The notes under the pieces are model-generated. The model was not told the DNA's origin. It searched no databases and saw only the letters and a program-made list of their open reading frames with translations. Shown here in pieces: positions 34,445 through 44,677 of a stretch of 64,000 bases of DNA. This DNA comes from Selaginella tamariscina. Taxonomy: Eukaryota; Streptophyta; Lycopodiopsida; Selaginellales; Selaginellaceae. The stretch covers positions 148,757-212,756 of the forward strand of contig PUQB01000319.1 in NCBI GenBank assembly GCA_003024785.1, read 5' to 3'. Numbering within the stretch: position 1 is the stretch's first letter; each line of letters begins with the position of its first letter. The translations under genes were made by a program, and so were the position numbers.

Positions 34445-34754
34445 AGTTCTCTGCGGTCAGTAGGACTGCCTTAAGTTAGGGTGTTTCAATGTTTAGATAA
34501 CTCTAAATTCTTGATATACTCTATTGCTTTCGGTTGACATGTCTGTATTCTGCGCAGAGAGTTTGATCCTGTGAGTTGTCAAACTTCGGAGAACACTTGC
34601 TCAGTGAGTCGGCGTGAGATTCTAGGTATGTCCGAAAGTCTTATGCTAGTTTAAGCTGATGTGTGTGGGTGTACAACCTGTGCAGGGTGTTTCCAGTTTC
34701 ACATTGGGAATATTCCAAGCATATTCTCGAGTGTTGACACTAGGGTTCAATACG

Positions 34755-35920
34755 ATGAGCAAGAGAAAGCAACCAGAGCCTGAGGCAGAGAGGGCTGTCG
34801 CAGAGGCTCAAAATGAGGAATGGATGAGGCTGATCCAGGTCGACCCCCTAGAGTTAGACAACGACCTGGTTGGCGAGAAATAATGATGGATGCCCTAAAC
34901 GAACTTCGAGGGGATGTTTTGGGGTTGAACGACCGAATCGATAATGTTGCCGTTCGGATTCCGACGAATACTGCAGTGCCAGATGTTCCGCAACCAGACA
35001 CACGGAAAAAGAAGAAGAAGCATGACTCAGAGTCAGGTTCCTCTGAATCAGATTCTTCGACGGAAGTAGTGGTGGAGGTCCCAGTAAATTCAAACCGGTA
35101 AAGCCTTCGAATTTCATGGGTTCAAAGGATTACAAGGTTTTGGATGACTGGTTGTATGATATGGAAAGCTATTTCGAGGCTGCTTCCGTGAGAAAGACAG
35201 AAAAGGTTGCATGTGCCAAGCAGTTTCTTAAAGAGAAGCTTAAGACTTGGTGGCGAATTGTTGAAGGTGAACGTGGATACCGAAACAGCTGGAAGCACAT
35301 GAAAAAGGAGATCAAAAAGCAGTATATGCCGGATGATCTCGGTTTGCGATTGCGTGCTGACCTGGCACTTTGTCAACAGGGAGTTCGGGGAAGTCCAATG
35401 GACCACGTTTATCGATTCGAAAGTGTACGGCGATTGGTGCCAAATATGAGCGATGATGAAGCTCGAAGTTGCTTCATGGCTAGCTTGAATGAGAAAACGC
35501 GAAGAGAAATCTTAAGGTACAAGCCAACAAGCTATCGGGAATGTCAAGAGGCAGCTCAAAAGGTTGCTTATGGCATGTCGTTAGAAGACTTGTACAAAGG
35601 GGAGGAAGCAAAACCTAAACCAAGGAGGTTTCCTCCAAAGTCTGGGTTCAGAAGGTTTGATAGGCGACCAGATCAATCGCCATCAATTCGAAGTGCAAGT
35701 CCCTTTGTTGGCAGTTCCAAGTTTTCGGACACATCAAGACCCACCGGATTTCGGAAACCATTGGCGTTACCACCTCCTCAGCAGCCAAAGGATCGGCTCC
35801 AAAGTCTGCTCCCCCGCGTTCCGCAGGCGGGGTCGTGAAATGTTATAATTGTAACAAGCCTGGTCATTTTGCTAAAGAGTGTCCGGCACCCTCACAACAA
35901 TCAGGACATTTCAAGGCGAT
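34755..35920 (+). pseudogene. gag: Family A gag (frameshifted)
   Basis: Starts MSKRKQPEPEAERAVAEAQ at 34755, continues in a second frame (34820-35101, acidic/serine-rich 'SESGSSESDSSTEV'), then a third (35116-35838) with the retrotransposon gag core 'YDMESYFEAASV', 'KLKTWWRIVE' and 'LCQQGVRGSPMDHVYRFES'. The CCHC zinc knuckle CYNCNKPGHFAKEC is encoded at 35841-35882 in yet another frame. It would form the nucleocapsid-like particle that packages element RNA. The three frame breaks make it non-functional as read. Confidence 0.8.
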
Positions 35921-35982
35921 GGTAGAAGAGGAAGTGCTGAACCAGAACGCTTGAAGATCCGGAAGATGAGTCAGAAGAGGTA

Positions 35983-36384
35983 ATGTTGTGCCAGACACAA
36001 CCTGCCTTATTCGCTATTCAAGACAAAACTGACCCTTTGCTATATTTGACAGGAAGGATACGAGGGGACCGAGTCCGAATGATGATCGATACTGGAGCAA
36101 CATACAACTTCATATCGACTAGTCTAGCTCGTCGATTGAATTTGGATGTAATAAAGATGTGTGAAATAAAGATCAATTTTGGCAAAGGTTCTCAAAATAC
36201 TAATAATATAGCAAGGGCAGTTCCTGTCCAAATCAAAGATTGGAAGGCTAAGCTAGACTTAGTTGTCTTGAATATGACGGGGTTTGACTTTGTTTTGGGT
36301 ATGGAATGGTTCCATAAACATGTAATCGAAATGAGGGGTTCCGGAGAAATCGAATCACGCTTGCAGCAGATAAAGAGACATTAG
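35983..36384 (+). CDS. Family A aspartic protease domain
   Basis: One open frame of 133 codons with the catalytic IDTGATYNFIS motif (Asp codon at 36088-36090) and the C-terminal 'FVLGMEWF' hydrophobic-Gly motif of Ty3/gypsy proteases. It cleaves the polyprotein. This stretch is intact, but it is disconnected from gag and reverse transcriptase by frame breaks. Confidence 0.8.
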   Translation: MLCQTQPALFAIQDKTDPLLYLTGRIRGDRVRMMIDTGATYNFISTSLARRLNLDVIKMCEIKINFGKGSQNTNNIARAVPVQIKDWKAKLDLVVLNMTGFDFVLGMEWFHKHVIEMRGSGEIESRLQQIKRH

Positions 36385-36544
36385 AAAACCACGCTCAAAA
36401 TGGAAACGCTAACTGATAAGGATTGGAATCCTATGTTCCTTACCTTAACTCAGTTGCGTAAGGCAGTTAGACATCGGGAACGTGTGTTTCTTGCAATGGT
36501 TTTGGATACTGGTGAAGTCAAAATAGGAGATGGTCAAGAATTTT

Positions 36545-37215
36545 CCTAACCTATTTTGGAAGTCTTGAACATGTTTAAGGATGTGTTGCCAGAAGACTTG
36601 CCGCCCGAGTTACCTCCACGTCGAGTTGTGGACCACAGATAGAGATTTTGCCAGGTTCGTCTCCACCGGCAAGAGCCCCATATCGGTTGAATCCTCAAGA
36701 GTTATAGAATTGAAGAGACAGCAGAATTGATTGGTCGAGGACACATTCGACCTAGTCGATCGCCATATGGTGCACCTATCTTGTTTGTAATGAAAAAGGA
36801 TGGTACGATGCGAATGTGTGTGGACTATCGAGCGCTGAACGCGATAACTATCAAAAATAAGTATCCTCTTCCACGAGTGGACGACTTATTTGATAGGCTA
36901 TCAAAAGCAAAGTATTTTCAAGAATAGACTTGAGATCGGGGTACCATCAGATTCGGGTAGCAGAGAATGACATTGAGAAGACCGCTTTTCGAACGCGTTA
37001 TGGATCATTTGAGTTTCTAGTCTTGCCATTCGGGTTGTGCAATGCTCCAGCAACTTTTTGCACAATGATGGATGATGTGTTTAGAGACTATCTAGACGAG
37101 TTCGTAGTGGTGTATATTGATGACATTCTGATTTTCAGTTCGACAATTGAGAACATGTGGAACACTTAGAAAAAGTGTTTCAGAGGTTGAGAGAGAACCA
37201 GTTGTATGCTAAAGA
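36545..37215 (+). pseudogene. pol: Family A reverse transcriptase, 5' half (plus-strand copy)
   Basis: 'MFKDVLPEDLPPELPPRRVV' leads into '[20 protein letters not shown]' and '[20 protein letters not shown]' (36727-36927). After a frame break comes '[20 protein letters not shown]', '[15 protein letters not shown]' and the catalytic YIDD (37113-37124). It ends abruptly after 'QLYAKESKC' near 37225, where the element flips orientation. The same RT sequence is present in inverted orientation at 40165-40984, nearly identical base by base. Confidence 0.85.
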
Positions 37216-37238
37216 AAGCAAGTGCGGCATTGTCCATG

Positions 37239-37338
37239 TCAGTACCATGACTTGGAAGATAATGATGCCAATACTCCAAGGAAACAACAATAGCATACAT
37301 CTCCTTTTCGTGAGTAGGCCATCGAGTTTGGGCGGCAC
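37239..37338 (-). pseudogene. RNase H scrap at the inversion junction
   Basis: This 100-bp piece is nearly identical in the same plus-strand sense to about 39948-40045, so it is minus-strand RNase H coding ('THEKEMYAIV'). It is joined on the left to reverse transcriptase by about 15 bases of unplaced sequence (gcattgtccatgtc). On the right it is joined to an LTR fragment across a shared 'agtttgsgcggca' (37326-37338), where s is G here and C in the intact RNase H. Confidence 0.8.
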
Positions 37339-37863
37339 AACGGAGGGTTGCACCTTGACGACACAAGCTTAGCTTGCACCGGTAGGAGGTTAACGAGCTC
37401 TCTCTTGAACCCAGGAAGCCTCACTACAAATACTCTACCTTATTATGTGACGGACCCCCCCCCCCCCCCCTGTTTACCTAAATGAGTAAGTGGGCTGGCA
37501 CAGAAATGCCAGCCCTTAGAGAAAATGGTTGTCCTAACCTAATCATAAACCTAACCCTTAGAGGGGGTTTAGGACGTGGGTTAGGGCAACCCTAGGCGTG
37601 TCCCTAACCCTTATTTGACAAGCTATACTTCGCAAAGAACCCTAACTTGGAACGTCAAACCGGGGGAGAGTTTCTAGAAGGTAAGTTCTAGCTTCGCCTA
37701 GAGTTCCTGCAAATACCTAATGACACCCAGCCGGACCATCACTAGATACCCAAGGCATTAAACGGGCCTGTTTCCTACTACATCTAGGGTTCGTCACACA
37801 ACTTGGTAAGTAACAACAGTCAAACCCCAAAGTAAAGGGTCGAGTCATAGTAAAAACTAGACA
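37330..37863 (-). repeat. Family A LTR fragment, inverted
   Basis: Holds the 5' ~530 bp of a short-subfamily LTR in minus orientation. It includes a C-run complementary to the poly-G at about 37446-37461 and the hairpin arm 'catagtaaaaactag' ending at 37863. The rest of the LTR is missing at the junction with the RNase H scrap. Confidence 0.85.
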
Positions 37864-38260
37864 CACTCCCCGCCTTTGGAAATGTCAACGTCCTCGTTGA
37901 CGTCTAACTCCAAAACTAGATTAGGTTAGGAAAAATTAACTAAAAACTAACACTAATCACTCTATGCGGAGTCAGCCAAAAAGTTCACAAGTTTTATTAC
38001 CCCCCTTGCATTACGCAAAGCCAAGTACTTCAGAAATCGTTGTTCACTGAGCAACAACTTAGCTGCCGGAGGCACCACCTGCGACAAGAAGTCACTTGGA
38101 GACCTTTTGCACGTCTGCAAAGTCTGTCACCTGACATAGACAACAAGTTAGTTAATTTCTTTAAGTTAACTAGAATTATATTGGAGACCTCTAGCTAAGG
38201 TTGTCTGTCGGCCCCTAGGTTAAGAAAAAAACTTTATTTCTTAATCAGTTTGAGACCTTG
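37864..38260 (-). other. Family A 3' UTR and polypurine tract, inverted
   Basis: Complement of a polypurine tract ('cactccccgcctttgg', 37864-37879), then a perfect hairpin GTCAACG-TCCT-CGTTGAC (37884-37901). The first ~190 bp are an inverted repeat of 40990-41178. No coding sequence. Confidence 0.8.
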
Positions 38261-38272
38261 TCTCAAACTCAT

Positions 38273-38674
38273 TCACCAACTCCATCGGTTCTGCAGATTC
38301 TCTAATGGTTCCCATGTCGACTCGCATGCCGGGTACCCTTTCCAACTTAACAAGATATTCACGTTTACGTTTTCGCCGTCCATGAATGTTCGCCCCTTTA
38401 ATATCGCCTCAACTTCAAATTCTTTCTCCTCACCAACTAACTCTGGAGGCGGACGTAAATTATGATATCTATGTAGATGTTTCTCATCCTTGTGGAATGG
38501 CTCAAGCAAGTTGACATGAAACACATTGTGTATTGTTCCCAACTCTGGAGGAAGATCTAACCCATAAGCCACTTTCCCTACTCGCTTCACCACCTTGTAT
38601 GGGCCTAAGTGCGATAGAAACTTCTTCGAAAGAGTTGTTGGAACCTTCAGGTTTCTGGTACTCAACAATACCAT
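38273..38674 (-). CDS. Family A integrase C-terminus with chromodomain
   Basis: A 133-codon open frame: 'FLSHLGPYKVVKRVGKVAYG', 'ELGTIHNVFHVNLLEPF' (the GPY/F region), then 'EFEVEAILKGRTF' and 'LLSWKGYPACESTWEPLENL', a chromodomain. Chromodomains bind methylated histone tails and steer integration into heterochromatin in chromoviruses. The frame is open here, but upstream integrase is frameshifted. Confidence 0.85.
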   Translation of the reverse strand: MVLLSTRNLKVPTTLSKKFLSHLGPYKVVKRVGKVAYGLDLPPELGTIHNVFHVNLLEPFHKDEKHLHRYHNLRPPPELVGEEKEFEVEAILKGRTFMDGENVNVNILLSWKGYPACESTWEPLENLQNRWSW

Positions 38675-39640
38675 GTCCCCAACCTGATACTCTACATCCC
38701 GCCGATGTTATCGTACTGCTGACGATACCTTTCCTGTGCTGCAACCATCGCTGACGAGCAGCTTCCCATGTTCGATACAATTGTCTCGTGAACTCTGCTA
38801 CAGATGGAACTCGATTGCTATCGTCTTTCGGTAACACCATACTCTGAGGAATACCACCCTTATTCCCAGTTAACACCTCCATCGAGCCTACATCCGATTG
38901 CAGTGTGTGTCGAGTTATTGTAACAATCTCAGCCATATCCAAGTGTTCAGCCCAATCAAGTTGATCACCTTGAACATACATCTGAGATAGTCCTCGACTT
39001 GTCGGTTCACCCTCTCCGTTTGACCATCAGTTTGTGGATGGTAGCTGTACTGAACTTGAGCATCGTACCAAACTGCTTAAAACGTGTCCCCAAAACTTCC
39101 CCGTAAACCGAGGATCCCGATCTGAGATCATGGTTTCCGGTAGTCCGCGCACTCTTATGACTTCGTGGAAGAACAACTTCGCTGCTTGAATTGCATTCAC
39201 TGTCTCTACAGTTGGAATGAAATGAGCAACCTTTGAAAACCGATCGACTACCACCATGAGCGCATTAAAACCACAAGATTTTGGCAATCCCATGATAAAG
39301 TCCAAAGTAACACTTTGAAATGGCCGCTCTGGAATCGGTATACACTGCAACTTCCCAGCTCGTTTTTGCGATCGGCTCTTTACTTGTTGACATGTGGGGC
39401 ATGTCTTGACATATTGGCAACATCATCTATCATACCCGGCCAATAGAATCCCTGTTCAACAAAGCCAACGTCTTATGCCTTCCACCATGTCCTGCCAAAG
39501 GAACATCGTGATGCTCTCTTAACAGCCTCTCCCTCCATGTCCCTTCTGGAACATAGAGTCTCTTTTCTTTATAATAAAGAACTCCATCTCGTACCGCAAA
39601 ATGCCTGTTTGAGTGCATCCATTCGACTTTCTATTCCTGC
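38675..39640 (-). pseudogene. Family A integrase (zinc finger and catalytic core)
   Basis: The HHCC zinc-binding part is seen as 'LLREHHDVPLAGHGGRHKT' (39430-39618 frame). The core is seen as 'FQSVTLDFIMGLPKS', 'ALMVVVDRFSKVAHFIP' and 'GLPETMISDRDPRFTGKFW' (39027-39350), giving the first two catalytic aspartates. The third, in a 'YHPQTDGQTER'-like phrase at about 39015-39050, is in another frame. At least three frame breaks occur, so the enzyme is inactive. Confidence 0.8.
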
Positions 39641-39659
39641 TGGAATATTACCATCTCTT

Positions 39660-40164
39660 CGTAACTGATGAACTTGTTTCCTCTTTGCCACCAGGCTCAA
39701 AGCCTCTTTAGCAAACTTGTCCTGAGGATACGCCGTCACAAATTCATCCACCAAAGTTGAAATGGGTGCTGACATAATTCGAGATGACCCTTTCTACTGA
39801 GTGCATCAGCTACCACATTGTCCTTTCCCGCTTTATGTTTGATTTCAGGCTGAAATCGTGCCAACTTCTGCTGCCATCTAGCATACTTCGGCGATAGCTT
39901 CGGCTGCGTTTCAAAATACCTTAGAGTTACACTATCTGTCCAAACCACAGTACCATGACTTGGAAGATAATGACGCCAATACTCCAAGGAAGCAACAATA
40001 GCATACATCTCCTTTTCGTGAGTAGGCCATCGAGTTTGCGCGGCATCTAACTTCTTCGAGAAAAAGGACACTGGATGTCCTTTCTGTTGCAATACACCAC
40101 CAATTGCAAAGTCGGAAGCGTCACATTCTACTTCAAAGGGATCTTCAAAGATGGGCAACTGCAA
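39660..40164 (-). CDS. Family A RNase H domain
   Basis: An open frame with 'FEVECDASDFAIGGVLQQKG', 'FFSKKLDAAQTRWPTHEKE', 'YLPSHGTVVWTDSVTLRYF' and 'AGKDNVVADALSRKGHLE'. These are the RNase H-like (RT_RNaseH) motifs of Ty3/gypsy pol, including DASDF and the terminal 'N.vADALSR'. It degrades the RNA strand during reverse transcription. An ORF at 39569-39775 continues it toward integrase in a different frame. Confidence 0.8.
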
Positions 40165-40984
40165 AACTGGCTCAGAAGAGATAGCCTCTTTGAGTTTGAC
40201 GAACGCACGTTGGCACTCTGGAGTCCAATGCCATGGAATGTTTTGTAAGATCTGTCAATGGGGCCGCTATTTCCGAGTAACCCTTTATGAATCTTCGGTA
40301 ATACCCTGTCAGACCAAGAAATGATCTAACTTCATGCACATCTTTTAAAGTCATCCACTCGGTAATAGCTTGAATTTTCTTTGGGTCCATGGCAACCTCC
40401 CCACCTGAGATCAAGTGTCCCAAGAAATCTATCTTGGTTTGACCAAATGCGCACTTGCTTTCTTTAGCATACAACTGGTTCTCTCTCAACCTCTGAAACA
40501 CTTTTTTTAAGTGTTCCACATGTTCTTCAATTGTCGAATGAAAATCAGAATGTCATCAATATACACCACTACGAACTCGTCTAGATAGTCTCTAAACACA
40601 TCATTCATTGTGCAAAAAGTTGTTGGAGCATTGCACAACCCGAATGGCAAGACTAGAAACTCAAATGATCCATAACGCGTTCGAAAAGCGGTCTTCTCAA
40701 TGTCATTCTCTGCTACCCGAATCTGATGGTACCCCGATCTCAAGTCTATTCTTGAAAAATACTTTGCTTTTGATAGCCTATCAAATAAGTCGTCCACTTG
40801 TGGAAGAGGATACTTATTTTTAATAGTTCGCGTTCAGCGCTCGATAGTCCATACACATTCGCATCGTACCATCCTTTTTCATTACAAACAGATAGGTGCA
40901 CCATACGGCGATCGACTAGGTCGAATGTGTCCTCGACCAATCAATTCTGTCAACTGTCTTTTCAGTTCTATTAATTTTTGAGGA
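40165..40984 (-). pseudogene. pol: Family A reverse transcriptase (minus-strand copy)
   Basis: From the 5' side: a broken '[15 protein letters not shown]' equivalent near 40880, then '[20 protein letters not shown]' and YIDD (40552-40563) in the 40507-40797 frame. The frame 40172-40519 follows with 'KKVFQRLRENQLYAKESKCA', 'IDFLGHLISGGEVAMDPKKI' and 'FLGLTGYYRRFIKGYSEIA'. One codon is missing in 'CTMNDVF' relative to the plus copy's CTMMDDVF. It forms a large inverted repeat with 36720-37215. Confidence 0.85.
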
Positions 40985-41178
40985 TTCAACGCTCAGTGAA
41001 CGACGGTTCTGAAGTACTTGGCTTCGCGTAATGCAAGGGGGGTAATAAAACTTGTGAACTTTTTGGCTAACTCCACATAGAGTGATTAGTGTTAGTTTTT
41101 AGTTAATTTTTCCTAACCTAATCTAGTCTTGGAGTTAGACGTCAACGAGGACATTGACATTTCCAAAGGCGGGGAGTG
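40985..41178 (+). other. Family A 3' UTR and polypurine tract, plus orientation
   Basis: From 'gctcagtgaacgacggttct' to 'aaaggcggggagtg' (41165-41178). It mirrors 37864-38050 in opposite orientation. The pre-PPT hairpin is present with one mismatch (GTCAACG..CATTGAC, 41141-41158). It joins reverse transcriptase sequence directly at 40984/40985, skipping the rest of pol. Confidence 0.8.
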
Positions 41179-42155
41179 TGTTATAGTTTTTACTATGACT
41201 CGACCCTTTACTTTGGGGTTTGACTGTTGTTACTTACCGAGTTGTGTGATGAACCCTAGATGTAGTAGGAAGCAGGCCCGTTTAGTGCACTTGGGTATCT
41301 AGTGATGGTCCGGCCGAGTGTCATTAGGTATTTGCAGGAAACTCTAGGCGAAACTAGAACTTACCTTCTAGAAATCTCCCCCGGTTTGACGTTCCAAGTT
41401 AGGGTTCTTTGCAAAGTATAGCTTGTCAAAATAAGGGTTAGGGACATGCCTAGGGTTGACCTAACCCTAGGGTTGCCCTAACCCCACGTCCTAAACCCCC
41501 CCCTAGGGGTTAGGTTTAGGATTAGGTTAGGACAACCATTTTCTCTAAGGGCTGGCATTTCCGTGCCATCCCACTTACTCATTTAGGTAAACAGGGGGGG
41601 GTCCGTCACATAAATAAGGTAGAGTATATGTAGTGAGGCTTTCTGGGTTCAAAAGAGAGCTCGTTAACCTCCTACCAGTGCAAGCTAAGCTTGTGTCGTC
41701 AAGGTGCAACCCTCCGTTGTGCCGCCCAAACTTCCCACGATAGGGGTACAACCCACCCTAGGGTTAGACTATCCTTATTGTTGGCAGGATCTTGCCTTTG
41801 AGATAGGGGCATGTCACTTCCAAGGAGTTAGTCAGATTCCTTGGTCCGAAAACCTGCCCGCAAGCTCAAAGACATTGCCCGAGTTCACGTTCCGCAGAAC
41901 TAGTGGTTGAGGCCTTGCTCCGGCTGCCTCAACCACGCCAAGCTAGGAACGACACTAAAGCTCGGCTAGTCTGTGTAGCCTAATTCACAAGGTGAGTCTC
42001 GTTTGTGGACTTAGTCAGCTAGGGGTTTGACTTCCTAAGGCTTGGGTTCCTAATACGGGTTACTTTACCAGGTTCCATGGGGTTTCCAAGAGAGGGGATT
42101 CCAGGGTTGGCACCTGGCAAGCCGCCTTTGTGGCACCAGGTAAAAAACTCTAACA
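41179..42155 (+). repeat. Family A 3' LTR (977 bp)
   Basis: Begins TGTTATAG (one change from TGTCATAG) after the polypurine tract and ends CTCTAACA, followed by the TSD ACCAA. It is collinear with the 5' LTR but has small insertions and a poly-G run shortened to 8. The two LTRs differ at scattered positions, so insertion was not very recent. Confidence 0.85.
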
Positions 42156-42160
42156 ACCAA

Positions 42161-44677
42161 AGTATAGCATTTTCACTAATTGGAGCAATTAATGTGTTGA
42201 TAAACATCTTTTCAAACTAATCCTTATTCTATAAACAATTATAATTTCGATATTGATACTCTCGAACGTTTAACGTTCAAATCCTAAGCTTACCAGCTAG
42301 TTGTTATACTAGTGGATATAAACTTACAATTATATCAATATATCAAAATGCTAAAACTATAATATAAACATGGTCTTAATTTATATTAATCGAACTTGAG
42401 TTTTTTGAAATGGGCATATAATGTTATAACAGTATTCGAGGAACTTGTTCAGAGACTAAGAGGAATCATGAACTAGTGTCTGGTTTATCTAATTGATTTA
42501 ATAAGATATCAACCTCTACATAAATGTTATCATAACATTAAAGTGTTATATCAACTTCATGTTTTGTCATACCTTATAATTTAATAGATCTCCCCAAATA
42601 TGAATAAAATATCTAGTTCAGTACATCGAACTAAGATATATTATTCACTCTAGACACCTAGTAATCATCAACATACACATTGCTCCTCAAGTAATGTATT
42701 GAGAAACTTCTCATTTCTTAACTAACTTGAAAACATGTTTCAAGTTATTACACTAAGGTACTGCCTTACCAAAGTGTCAGACTCAAACCCAATCTTTATA
42801 TTTCATGATTATGGCCACCTCATGTGATCATAACCAAGTCTTAATATTGAGCGTTACAAACTTAATATTCAAGAGATACCATACTATACTTTGACAAGTT
42901 ACTTATAATGAATCTTAAAAGACTGGCATAAATACTTTCAAAGTCTAAGATATGAATATCTCAATAAATGAAGTGGTAGGAAACCTCATATTTTCGCACC
43001 AGATATTGGACCATATGTTAGGACATTGTATCACGATCACAAGAAGGGAGACCAACTTCTTGAACTAATCTAACCACTGGATATCTCACTTTCAAGGATT
43101 TTGAACTAGACTCAAGGAACACCATCAAACCTTGAGATAGAACCAATAACTAACCCAAGGACTACAATGAAACCTTGAGTCAAGAATAGTTTTATTTTTG
43201 ATATTCCAAAGATACTAAAGATACTTACTTTATAAGTTCTTAGAGTGCCCACATTTGCGACCATGATGCAAAGTCAAGAAACTGTCTTTTGAATAATTGT
43301 ATTCGACTCCAAAAATGATATCGATATTGAAAAAACCAATATCAACTTCTAATTCTTACTGAATATCGACTCTTTGAGGAGGTACATGTACTTAAACCTC
43401 CAAAATGTATACCCGACTAGCTTCTGACTCATTTGACACCACCACACATAACTTATTAAACTTAGTAAGTTTCCTTACTTAATTAATAAGCAGAGTGGAG
43501 AATCCCAAATCATGCTCTTCTTAAGCAAGGAATCACCCTTGTTCAAGAGCTTATCCTCACATTACAAACAACGTTACAGATTTCAAGATTAAAGAGTTAA
43601 CAATGAAAATCACAAGTGTGCACTGAACGCTTCACTATGCAAACCCTTCATTATTCAATAAATTGAAAATGTAAACATATGTTTCCAACATTACTCTTTT
43701 TGGTAGGTCATGCCATTTATCCAAAAGTTGCATTGATAAGGATGCAACATTAAATCCGTCTACTGCCAAAATCTATTATTCTATCTCATAATATTGGGTC
43801 CAACAATAGTTTTCAAACGGGGAAAGGCTTATGTTAAATGTGCGTCTTTGACTTCGGAGAAGGGGCATATTCAAACATAAGAATGAACACTACATTTTGA
43901 CATAAAGTGTAAAATAAGCTTTTATATAGTGCATGTTTCCAAGAGTTAACTCTAGAAGTAGACTATGGTGATGAACTTATAATACAATGGAATGTCGGAT
44001 ATTATATATGAATATGTTAAGTAATTGATTCGAAGATCCAATGTAATCAAAGTATCGTCCGATGGTTGTAATACTTTAATGACGCTAACTATAAGTAACA
44101 TTAGGTGGAATAGTTTACTAAGTTCAAGTCACCTGATTTGAACAAAAGTACAACCTGAAACCTTAGTTAGTTGTAAGCGCACACTTTGTATTCAAGTTAG
44201 CTGACTCGACTAACTTGATTATGAAAAATTATCTCATGTGGGATCTTAAGAAAATCTTGACCTAAGCCAAAACTCAATGGACACTGTCTGTTTCCAAATC
44301 ATGTGTTATCCTAAATTAAACGCCTTTAAAGAAAAAGAAAAATTTTCATTAATGTGTAGACTTAGAATATCACAAGACCCACCTCACAAGACTTAGTTTG
44401 TAAGCTAGAACAAACTAACATGCCATGTCTTGTAGAAGTATATGATAAAGTAACCAAGACAACCACAAGTAAAATAACCTAGCATACACTTGGAAGTTGA
44501 CTTCCAAGTGTTACCTTTGACATTCAAGTCCATAACCACACCTATTAATGAAGTAGGTGTACTCTGAAGAGTATAGATTTCAAGACCAACTCTTCACGCA
44601 TAATTCAGATGTTAGCCAAAAGTGATAGAGTACTTCAAGAATTTAGAACTAACTAAACCCTAAGACACCCTACCAAT
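42161..44677. other. Unassigned AT-moderate sequence
   Basis: No gene is supported. Some minus-strand phrases (for example 'WHDLPKRVM' near 43710) faintly recall Copia-type polyproteins, but stops are too frequent to call. It is probably an old decayed element or intergenic DNA into which the family A element inserted. Confidence 0.35.

Larger units (their letters stand above)
33474..42160 (+). mobile_element. Family A Ty3/gypsy chromovirus with inverted chimeric interior
   Basis: ACCAA at 33474-33478 and again at 42156-42160 flanks a pair of LTRs (33479-34429 and 41179-42155), so the whole block behaves as one insertion. The left part has a primer-binding site, gag, protease and the first half of reverse transcriptase on the plus strand. 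At about 37216-37240 the orientation flips. An RNase H scrap, an LTR fragment, the 3' UTR, chromodomain, integrase, RNase H and reverse transcriptase follow in minus orientation to about 40984. A plus-strand 3' UTR, polypurine tract and 3' LTR then close the element. All coding parts have frameshifts, so the element is defective. Confidence 0.85.

Noticed and set aside
42161-44677. Decayed Copia-type polyprotein on the minus strand
   Set aside because: Only isolated phrases such as WHDLPKRVM and YVDD-like text could be picked out among dense stops; that is within chance.
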